Of a stretch of 64,000 bases of DNA, positions 1 through 6,629 are shown in pieces; the stretch's first letter is position 1, and every line of letters starts with the position of its first letter. The position numbers and the translations under genes are program-made. Source of the stretch: CAWJMF01 sp963843945 (lineage in GTDB: Bacteria > Vulcanimicrobiota > Vulcanimicrobiia > Vulcanimicrobiales > Vulcanimicrobiaceae); contig CAWJMF010000005.1 of assembly GCA_963843945.1 (NCBI GenBank), forward strand, positions 62,001 to 126,000, in the 5' to 3' direction. Under the pieces are notes generated by a model. The model saw nothing but the letters and a program-made list of their open reading frames with translations. It was not told the DNA's origin and did not search any database.

Positions 1-129
1 GATGCACACCTCGGGGTCGATGAACAGCATCGTATCCTCTTCGCGACCGTGGATGCAGTCGACCGGGCACACGTCGACGCACGACTTGTCTTTGGTGCCG
101 ATACACGGCTCGGTGATGATGTACGCCAT
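1..129 (-). CDS. Ferredoxin, 4Fe-4S/7Fe type (partial, C-terminus outside window)
   Basis: The first 43 residues are visible, from an ATG at 129 to the window edge. They contain C-x7-C-x3-CPVDCIHG, the first cluster-binding half of a bacterial 7Fe/8Fe ferredoxin, and an ID-PE-VC segment where the second cluster motif begins. It should be a small soluble electron carrier. No strong Shine-Dalgarno precedes the ATG. It is divergent from the Clp-type ATPase gene, and the 135 bases between them hold both promoters but no sequence I can assign confidently. The exact subtype cannot be settled because the C-terminal half is missing. Confidence 0.9.
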   Translation of the reverse strand, partial: MAYIITEPCIGTKDKSCVDVCPVDCIHGREEDTMLFIDPEVCI

Positions 130-264
130 GATTGCTGCTGCTCGAACCCTTTCGCCGGTAGAAGCCCGTTCGTATTACCGCAAGCCACGGTAGGGTCCTT
201 TCCCGGCCTGCGGTGCTTTGAAGCTGAAACCGGGCTTCCGGCGAAGAGGTAGAGAGGAGCAAGG

Positions 265-2208
265 ATGACACAACTCTGCGAAACCTGCGGGTCGCGCCCG
301 GCGACCGTCCGCGACTTTACCATGAGGATGGGCAGCTGGGTCGAGGCCGACGTCTGCGAAGCGTGCGCTCGGAGGCGCCGCATGGCCCTCGTGCCCCTGC
401 TCGGATCGGCGCTCGCCGCGGTCGCGCTGGCCGCCGGCACGACCTACGCTATCGACCGCTTGCAACGCCGCGAACGCGAACCGTCGGCCGACCCGCGCGA
501 ATGGGCCAAGCGCCTGCGCGGCGGCACGCCGACGCTGGCTGCCTACTCGCGCGACTTGACCGCGGCCGCCCGCGCCGGCGAACTCGACCCGGTCGTGGGA
601 CGCGCCGACGAAGTCGAGCGTGTCATCGCGATCCTCTCGCGCCGTAGCAAGAACAATCCGGTCCTGGTGGGCGAGCCGGGCGTCGGCAAGACCGCGATCG
701 TCGAGGGCCTTGCGCAACGGATCGCACGCGGCGAAGTCCCGGCCGGGCTGCGCGACAAACGCATCTTATCGCTGGCGCTCGGACCGCTCGTTGCCGGCAC
801 GAAGTATCGCGGTGAGTTCGAAAGTCGCGTGAAGCGCATCCTCGACGAGGTCGCGCGCGCCTCGCGCGAAGTCGTGCTGTTCATCGACGAGCTGCACACG
901 CTGGTCGGAGCCGGCGCGGCCGAAGGTTCGCTCGACCTTTCCTCGATGATCAAACCGGAACTGGCGCGCGGCGACTTGCAGTGCATCGGGGCGACCACGT
1001 TCGATGAATACCGCAAGCACATCGAGTCCGATGCCGCCCTCGAGCGCCGCTTCCAGCCCGTCATGGTTTCCGAACCGACGATCGAACAGACCGCCGGCAT
1101 TCTGCGCGGCCTGCGCTCGCGCTACGCCGAGCACCACACCGTTACGATTTCCGATGCCGCCGTCGAAGCGGCCGCGACGCTTTCGGCACGTTACATCGTC
1201 GATCGCTTCTTGCCCGACAAAGCGATCGATCTGATGGACGAAGCCTCTGCCTCCGTGGCCATGCGGGGCGGACACCTCGTCGAGGCCGCCGACGTCGCGG
1301 CGATCGTTTCGAAGTGGACCGGCATTCCGCAAGGCGCGCTCACGGAAGAGCAGTCGCGCGGACTCCTCGCGCTCGAGCTGGCGCTCGAGAAGCGGATCGT
1401 CGGTCAGCCCGAAGCGATCGGCACCGTCGCTCAAGCGATCCGGCGCGGCCGGGCCGGCCTCAAGGACCCGCGCCGGCCGATGGGCGGCTTTCTCTTCGTC
1501 GGGCCGAGCGGCGTCGGCAAGACCGAATTGGCGCGCGCGCTGGCGGCGGAGCTGTTCGGGACCGAAGACGCGCTCGTGCGCATCGACTTGACCGAATACA
1601 CGGAAGCTCACACCGTCTCGCGCCTCCTGGGCGCACCGCCCGGCTACGCCGGTCACGACGAGCCCGGTCAGCTAACCGAGCCCGTGCGGCGCCGGCCGTA
1701 TTCCGTCGTGCTCTTCGACGAGTTCGAAAAGGCTCACGCCGACGTGGCGGCGGTCCTCTTACAGATCCTCGACGACGGGCGCGTCACCGACGCGAAAGGC
1801 CGCACCGTCGACTTCCGGCACGCGATCGTCATCCTGACGAGTAACGCCGACCCGGCCGAACTCGACATCTATTTGCGGCCCGAACTGCTCAATCGCATCG
1901 ACGAGATCGTACGCTTCAAGCCGCTCGGTCTCGTCGAAATCGAATCGATCGTCGACCTGCAAATGAGCGGCGTTGCCGAGCGGCTCGGTGCCCTGCGCGT
2001 CACGATCTCGCTGAGCGAGGACGCGCGACGCTTTCTCGCCAGCGAGAGCTTAAGCGCGGGCAGCGGCGCGCGCTACGTGGCGCGTACGATTGCGCGCTTC
2101 GTTACGAACGCGCTCTCGAGCGCGATCCTGCGCGGCGATATCAAGGAAGGCGGCGCGGCCCGCATCGAGCTGCGCGACCAAGAGCGTATCGAGGTCATCG
2201 CCGCCTAG
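265..2208 (+). CDS. Membrane-anchored ClpB/ClpC-like AAA+ ATPase with N-terminal zinc ribbon
   Basis: This 647-residue protein has both Clp nucleotide-binding domains. D1 has Walker A GEPGVGKT near residue 135, Walker B LFIDELH near 205 and an ERRF arginine-finger region. D2 has Walker A GPSGVGKT near 413, Walker B VVLFDEFEKAH near 481 and RPELLNRID. The N-terminus is unusual: two CxxC pairs (residues 5-8 and 31-34) form a likely zinc ribbon, followed by a hydrophobic helix around 41-63, replacing the usual double-repeat Clp N domain. The coiled-coil M domain is absent, and the D2 stretch that carries the ClpP-docking loop in ClpC is deleted. GAGGAG lies five bases before the ATG. I infer an unfoldase/disaggregase tethered to the inner membrane; partner and substrates are unknown. 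Confidence 0.88.
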   Translation: MTQLCETCGSRPATVRDFTMRMGSWVEADVCEACARRRRMALVPLLGSALAAVALAAGTTYAIDRLQRREREPSADPREWAKRLRGGTPTLAAYSRDLTAAARAGELDPVVGRADEVERVIAILSRRSKNNPVLVGEPGVGKTAIVEGLAQRIARGEVPAGLRDKRILSLALGPLVAGTKYRGEFESRVKRILDEVARASREVVLFIDELHTLVGAGAAEGSLDLSSMIKPELARGDLQCIGATTFDEYRKHIESDAALERRFQPVMVSEPTIEQTAGILRGLRSRYAEHHTVTISDAAVEAAATLSARYIVDRFLPDKAIDLMDEASASVAMRGGHLVEAADVAAIVSKWTGIPQGALTEEQSRGLLALELALEKRIVGQPEAIGTVAQAIRRGRAGLKDPRRPMGGFLFVGPSGVGKTELARALAAELFGTEDALVRIDLTEYTEAHTVSRLLGAPPGYAGHDEPGQLTEPVRRRPYSVVLFDEFEKAHADVAAVLLQILDDGRVTDAKGRTVDFRHAIVILTSNADPAELDIYLRPELLNRIDEIVRFKPLGLVEIESIVDLQMSGVAERLGALRVTISLSEDARRFLASESLSAGSGARYVARTIARFVTNALSSAILRGDIKEGGAARIELRDQERIEVIAA

Positions 2209-2215
2209 CCTGCTC

Positions 2216-2401
2216 TCAACCCTCGCGCGGCGGCCCGACCGGATACCAGATGACCAGTGCTCCGAAAAGCATGGCGCATGCTAAGAACAACAAACCCGCG
2301 ACGTCGCCGGTGATTCCGTCGGGTGCCATGAGCATCCCGAGAATTCCGGTGACGGCTCCGGCGAACGAGGCCGGAAACACGATGACATCTTTGAACGGCA
2401 T
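2216..2401 (-). CDS. Small two-helix membrane protein, hypothetical
   Basis: A 61-residue protein with two hydrophobic segments (about residues 5-25 and 32-53) separated by a short polar loop, ending in a Pro/Arg tail. A clear GGGAGGG lies five bases before the ATG, which makes it a believable gene despite its size. It converges on the Clp ATPase gene with only seven bases between the stops. I do not recognise the family. Confidence 0.65.
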   Translation of the reverse strand: MPFKDVIVFPASFAGAVTGILGMLMAPDGITGDVAGLLFLACAMLFGALVIWYPVGPPREG

Positions 2402-2505
2402 AGATCCCTCCCGGGCGACGCCGTCCGCGGCGCCTTACCCAGGAAGAGACTAGCCCGCCGGGCGTCCCGGAAACGTCCGCGCCGCGACTCCGGGAGCGAG
2501 CAAGC

Positions 2506-3000
2506 TCAGAGGATCTTCTGAATTGCCGCTTCGATTTCGGCCGGCTCCATCTCACCCGTGCGGTAGGTGCTGATCTTGCCGTCTCGTCCGATGAAAACGT
2601 GCACCGGCATCGCAATGATGCCGTACGCTTCGCCCATTTTTCCGCTTTCGTCGCTGACCGCGGGATACGTGAGCGCATGGCTCTTGAGAAACTCGAGACC
2701 CTTATTCGGGCTCTCCTGTTCGTCGACCCCGACGGTCACCAAGCCCCGCGAATGGTACTTTTTCGTCAGACTTTGAACGCTCGGCGCTTCTTCGTTGCAC
2801 GGCGCGCACCACGACGCAAAAAAGTTGATGTAGACCGGCTTCCCGTGAAGACTCGCCAACGACATCGATCCCGGAGCGCCGACACGGGGCAAGTCGAAAG
2901 CCGGGGCGACGTCGCCCGCATGGGGCATCGCGGCGGCGACGGCGGGGCCGGCGAGCGCCGCCAGCGCGGCGAAGGCGATCCAGGGCAGTAGACGGTTCAC
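2506..3000 (-). CDS. TlpA/ResA-like periplasmic thiol-disulfide oxidoreductase
   Basis: 164 residues starting at GTG. A signal peptide covers roughly residues 1-24, followed by an AhpC/TSA-Redoxin thioredoxin fold with active site WCAPC at 64-68 and the cis-proline segment IIAMPVHVFI. Such proteins reduce or exchange disulfides outside the cytoplasm, for example in cytochrome c maturation. No cytochrome genes are nearby. It lies 15 bases after ribF with AAGGAG in the gap, so it is probably the last gene of the rimP-to-ribF transcript. Confidence 0.88.
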   Translation of the reverse strand: MNRLLPWIAFAALAALAGPAVAAAMPHAGDVAPAFDLPRVGAPGSMSLASLHGKPVYINFFASWCAPCNEEAPSVQSLTKKYHSRGLVTVGVDEQESPNKGLEFLKSHALTYPAVSDESGKMGEAYGIIAMPVHVFIGRDGKISTYRTGEMEPAEIEAAIQKIL

Positions 3001-3015
3001 GGTCGGAGCATCTCC

Positions 3016-3942
3016 TTACGTCAGGTTGAACGAGGGAAACGCGACGTGCGTTGCGTCGTCGCGCATCTGGTCGAGCAGCTCGGCAGCACTCGCGAAGCGG
3101 CGCTGTTCCCGAACGAAGCGAAATTCGCGCAGCGCCAGTTCCTCGCCGTAAATCGTGCGCCGGAAGTCCAGGAGCCACGCCTCAACCGTGCGCGCCGTGC
3201 CATCGAACGTCGGGTTGTTGCCGATCGAGACCAGCGCCTTGTAGTCGCGCCCGTCGTAGCGCGCCAGGGCGGCGTAGACGCCGTCGCCCGGCAGCGTCTT
3301 TTCCGCCGGTACGGCCAGGTTGGCCGTCGGGAAACCGAGGTCGTGACCGCGGCCTGCGCCGAGTTCGACCCGCCCGCGCAGCGCGTACGGTTCGCCCAGC
3401 AGCCGGTCGGCCGTGGCCAAGTCGCCGCGGAGAATCGCCGCGCGGATTCGGGTACTCGAAATGCGTTCGTCTCCGTCGAGCAGCGGCGGCACCGCCGCGA
3501 CGTCCACCCCGCGCCGGGCGAGAAACTCGCGCGCGACCGTGGCATCGCCTTGACGTCCCGCGCCGAACCGGAAGTTCTCGCCGACGACGAGCGCGCGCGC
3601 TTGGAGCGAACCCGTCACGACCTCTTCCAGGAACCTCGCAGCTTCCAACTTCGCGATGCTCGCGTCGAATGGAACGAGGAAAAGCTCGTCGATCCCCGTC
3701 GACGCGAGCAGGTTCACGCGCTCCTCGAGCGTGTTGATCAAGGGAGGAACTTTGTCCGGCCGGAGATGGGTCGAGGGATGATTCGAAAAGGTCAGGATCC
3801 CGGCGCGATAGCCGGGACGCCGCAGACGAAGGAGCGTCCGAACGATCTCGCGGTGCCCGCGGTGCATCCCGTCGAAGAATCCGATCGCCAAAACCAGCGG
3901 GCGTGCCGGTGGTTCGCGTTCGAGCGCGTGATGGATCTTCAC
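3016..3942 (-). CDS. ribF: Bifunctional riboflavin kinase / FAD synthetase RibF
   Basis: 308 residues. The N-terminal nucleotidyltransferase domain has GFFDGMHRGH at 21-30 and the ISSTRIR motif. The C-terminal flavokinase domain begins around residue 185 with the GRGHDLGFPTANL motif. The enzyme makes FMN from riboflavin and then FAD. The GTG start overlaps the truB stop (GTGTGA), so the two genes are translationally coupled; truB-ribF adjacency is common across bacteria. Length and motifs are normal. Confidence 0.95.
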   Translation of the reverse strand: MKIHHALEREPPARPLVLAIGFFDGMHRGHREIVRTLLRLRRPGYRAGILTFSNHPSTHLRPDKVPPLINTLEERVNLLASTGIDELFLVPFDASIAKLEAARFLEEVVTGSLQARALVVGENFRFGAGRQGDATVAREFLARRGVDVAAVPPLLDGDERISSTRIRAAILRGDLATADRLLGEPYALRGRVELGAGRGHDLGFPTANLAVPAEKTLPGDGVYAALARYDGRDYKALVSIGNNPTFDGTARTVEAWLLDFRRTIYGEELALREFRFVREQRRFASAAELLDQMRDDATHVAFPSFNLT

Positions 3943-4808
3943 ACGAAAACCTTACGCGGCGCGAGCAACGCGCCGACCGCTTCACCGACGCCGACCAGCG
4001 TGCGGGCCGAGTCGCGCACGAAGACGTGCTTTGCGACCGCGCCCTCCGGCAGTGCGACGAGCCGGCCCGCCCGAAAATCGGCAGCCTCGCGACCTTCGAG
4101 CACGATCGTCGGAAACGGAATGACGCTTTCGGGCGAGATCAGCGCCGTTTGAGGGGCGGCGGCGATCTCTTCGAGGCGCAAGCTCTCGAAGAGCACGAAG
4201 GGGCCGGAAGCTTCGCGTAAGAGCGCGCCCATGTGCCCGACCGTCCCGATCGCGACGCCTAAGTCTTCGCACAGCGTGCGGACGTACGTGCCTTCCGAAC
4301 ACGCGCAGGTCATGCGCGCTTCGTTGCCTGCGAATCCCAACACCGAAAGACCGTACAGCGTGACTTTGCGCGGCGGGCGCGTGACGACTTCGCCGGCCCG
4401 CGCCATTTCGTAGAGCCGCTTGCCGGCCACGTGCAACGCGCTATACATGGGCGGCACTTGTTCGATCTGTCCGATGAAGCGCGCCGCGACGGCGCGCAGC
4501 AGCTTCTCCGCATCGACGGGCACGGGAGCTTCCCGCACGGTCGCGCCGCTCGCGTCGCCCGACTCCGTGGCACGTCCGAGCACGAGCGTGAAAGCGTAGG
4601 CTTTGCGCCGATCTTCGATCAGCGGGATGAGGCGCGTCGCCGCACCGAGTGCGAGCGGTAAGACGCCCGCCGCGTCGGGGTCGAGCGTCCCGAGGTGTCC
4701 GACCGGCAACTTGCGGCCGCCGGGCACCGAGTAGATCTTCCGGACGCGTGCACCGACTTGCGCCGAGCTCGGACCCGACGGTTTGAAAACGTTGACGAAG
4801 CCGAGCAG
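3939..4808 (-). CDS. truB: tRNA pseudouridine-55 synthase TruB (start unresolved)
   Basis: TruB converts U55 of the T-loop of tRNAs to pseudouridine. The catalytic aspartate lies in GHLGTLDPDAAGVLP, and the PUA-like C-terminal region is present. The first canonical start is GTG at 4727, but the conserved N-terminal strand GFVNVFKPSGPSS lies upstream in the same frame. Reading back, the frame hits TAG at 4814-4812 with only GAG and CTG before the homologous residues, so no ATG, GTG or TTG is available. I extend to CTG 4808 on homology. Alternatives are an assembly error near the start, or a GTG-initiated protein lacking its first strand. Confidence 0.9.
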   Translation of the reverse strand: MLGFVNVFKPSGPSSAQVGARVRKIYSVPGGRKLPVGHLGTLDPDAAGVLPLALGAATRLIPLIEDRRKAYAFTLVLGRATESGDASGATVREAPVPVDAEKLLRAVAARFIGQIEQVPPMYSALHVAGKRLYEMARAGEVVTRPPRKVTLYGLSVLGFAGNEARMTCACSEGTYVRTLCEDLGVAIGTVGHMGALLREASGPFVLFESLRLEEIAAAPQTALISPESVIPFPTIVLEGREAADFRAGRLVALPEGAVAKHVFVRDSARTLVGVGEAVGALLAPRKVFV

Positions 4809-4843
4809 CTCCTAGCGTCCCGCGGCGCGCAACAAGGGCGGCT

Positions 4844-5824
4844 TTAGAGCCCGGAGGCTTTGAGCGCCGCGTGCACGGCCTCGAACGCGGCCGGGAACGG
4901 CCCCTCGAAGGTCAGTCCGGCCGCGCGAAAGTGGCCGCCGCCGCCAAGCCGCGCGGCGGCTTCCTGAACGTTGACCTTTCCGTTACTCCGTAAGCTGACG
5001 CGCAGCTCGCCGCCGTACGCCTTGAATAGGGCCGCGACTTCGACGCCTTCGACCGAGCGCAAGTGCTGGATGATCTCTTCGGTGTCCTCGCCATCCGCCT
5101 CGTTGCGCGCGAGCATCGCGTCGTCGACGACGGACCAGCAGAAACGCCCGCCGTCGGCGACCTGCGCGTGCGACAGCGCGTCGCCCAGCACGCGAATGGC
5201 CGCCAAACGCTTGTTGGCGAAGATCTCGTTGGTGATCTCTTCCTTATCGGCTCCGAGCTCCATCAACTCGGCCGACAGTCGCAAGACGTGAGCGCTCGTG
5301 TTGCTGTGCACGAACCCGCCGGTATCGGTCATGACGGTGGTGAGGAGCGCGGTCGCGATCTCGGGCGTGATTGGCGCTTTCATCGCTTTGAGCAGCTTCA
5401 GCACGCAGGTCCCGGTCGACGCTTCCTTCGGAAGAATGTAGTTCACGCCCGCAAACATCGAATTGCCCAGATGGTGGTCGATGTTGAGCGTATTCCGCGT
5501 CTCCACCGGCGGCAAGAATTCACCCGCCCGCGAGCTATCGCTCATGTCGCAGAAAACCCAGAGCGTCTCGGCCGGAAAATCCCCCGGCACCGTTCGCGAC
5601 ACGAGTTCCGAATCGGCAAGAAAACGCAAGTTCCGCGGAACGGGATCCTGCTGGAAATACGCCACGCGCTTGCCCATTGCTCGCAAGGCCTGCCCGAGCG
5701 CTAACCCGGCCCCGAGCGTATCGCCATCCGGCTTCACGTGACTTACCATCACGAACGCCGGACGCGCCTTCAACTCCGCGACGACTTCCTCCGTCGTGGC
5801 GCTGCGCACTTCACTCCGAATCAT
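4844..5824 (-). CDS. nrnA: DHH-family phosphoesterase, NrnA-like (oligoribonuclease / pAp phosphatase)
   Basis: 326 residues. The metal motifs of the DHH superfamily are present: SHVKPDGDTLGAG (28-40), a D in FCDMSD near 93, and DHH at 116-118. The C-terminal DHHA1 domain has a GGGGHFRAAG substrate motif. NrnA degrades short RNA oligonucleotides and dephosphorylates 3'-phosphoadenosine 5'-phosphate. Position between rbfA and truB is the usual one for this family. The start overlaps the rbfA end by 14 bases. Confidence 0.9.
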   Translation of the reverse strand: MIRSEVRSATTEEVVAELKARPAFVMVSHVKPDGDTLGAGLALGQALRAMGKRVAYFQQDPVPRNLRFLADSELVSRTVPGDFPAETLWVFCDMSDSSRAGEFLPPVETRNTLNIDHHLGNSMFAGVNYILPKEASTGTCVLKLLKAMKAPITPEIATALLTTVMTDTGGFVHSNTSAHVLRLSAELMELGADKEEITNEIFANKRLAAIRVLGDALSHAQVADGGRFCWSVVDDAMLARNEADGEDTEEIIQHLRSVEGVEVAALFKAYGGELRVSLRSNGKVNVQEAAARLGGGGHFRAAGLTFEGPFPAAFEAVHAALKASGL

Positions 5825-6194
5825 CCAGAGCCTCCGCTTCCGCGTCCGCTTTCGCCGCCGCCGTCTTCGCCAAGACTTGACTGAGCGCGATCGCCCGCTC
5901 GGTGGAACGGTCTTCGACGAACGTCAACTCCGGCGTATGCCGCAGTTCAATCGCGTGCCCTAATTCCCCGCGCAAAAACCCCTTGGCCGACTCGAGCGCA
6001 TCCATCGATTGCCGCGCCACATGCCGATCCCCGATGATCGAAACGAACACCTTCGCCGTGCGCAAATCGTGCCCAACCTCAACCCGCGTGACCGTGACGA
6101 ACCCCAACCGCGGATCCTTCAACTCGACCGAAATCAGCCGCGCCAACTCGCGCTGCAGCTCGTGATCGATCCGCGCCATCCGCTCCCGCTTCAC
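5811..6194 (-). CDS. rbfA: 30S ribosome-binding factor RbfA
   Basis: A KH-like 16S maturation factor of about 127 residues. The conserved ELKDPRLGFVTVTRVEV core and the D-L-R-x-A-K-V-F-V-S segment are clear. I place the start at GTG 6194 because MKRERMARIDHE aligns with the usual RbfA N-terminus. ATG 6179 has a GGGAG in front of it and is a fair alternative. The frame stays open to 6245, but that extension looks non-homologous. The C-terminus is an Ala/Glu-rich tail. It belongs to the nusA-infB operon. Confidence 0.9.
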   Translation of the reverse strand: MKRERMARIDHELQRELARLISVELKDPRLGFVTVTRVEVGHDLRTAKVFVSIIGDRHVARQSMDALESAKGFLRGELGHAIELRHTPELTFVEDRSTERAIALSQVLAKTAAAKADAEAEALDDSE

Positions 6195-6629
6195 GCCCAG
6201 CACCGCCCTTTGGGGGCTACGTGCAGGCAGCCATACGCCGGCCACGGGCGGACTTCGCTCACATCTTCCATCCCCGACCCTTTACCGCTAAACCGACCAA
6301 CCCGCTCCCCCGAAAGCAGGGGTGAGCCAAGAGCGCGACCTCGGTCGCGCCGGCCCACTGCACCGTGCGGTCCAAGGACGCTCAACACGCCGGTCAGTGA
6401 TCTAGCGCCGGCTTCGCTCAAGGATGGGCGAACCGGCGCTTCCCTTTTGACAGCCTCGAAGCTGGGCTGGAGGCGGGCGGCGGCGACGTTGCTGTGGCGG
6501 GGCTTCCGAGCTTTCCGCGGAGCCGGGACGGCGAGAGCGGAAAGTCGGAGAGTAGCGATTTCGCATGGATGCGAAATCGCGGGCGTCCCCGCGACAGCAA
6601 CGTCGCCGCCGCCCGACTCCCGGCACCGA
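6195..6629. other. Hairpin-rich infB-rbfA intergenic region
   Basis: This 435-base gap inside an otherwise gapless operon has no credible gene. It holds at least three inverted repeats besides the large element annotated separately. The first is a C4/G4 stem at 6307-6322. The second is a perfect 8-bp stem with a two-base loop at 6333-6350. The third is a 12-bp stem with one bulge at 6405-6439. It must be transcribed together with infB and rbfA unless an internal promoter exists. Confidence 0.6.
6475..6614 (-). repeat. Structured palindromic intergenic element, copy 1
   Basis: The outer arms 6475-6502 and 6587-6614 are complementary over 28 positions with one G-G mismatch. Inside are two hairpins. 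Hairpin A (about 6509-6543) has an outer 8-bp stem CTTTCCGC/GCGGAAAG and an inner GCCG-GGA-CGGC stem. Hairpin B (6555-6580) is a perfect 12-bp stem with a GG centre. The core 6486-6603 aligns nearly gap-free with 25079-25195, and differences at paired positions are compensatory. The size recalls ERIC-like elements. I do not recognise the family. The strand given is that of the surrounding transcript. Confidence 0.8.
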
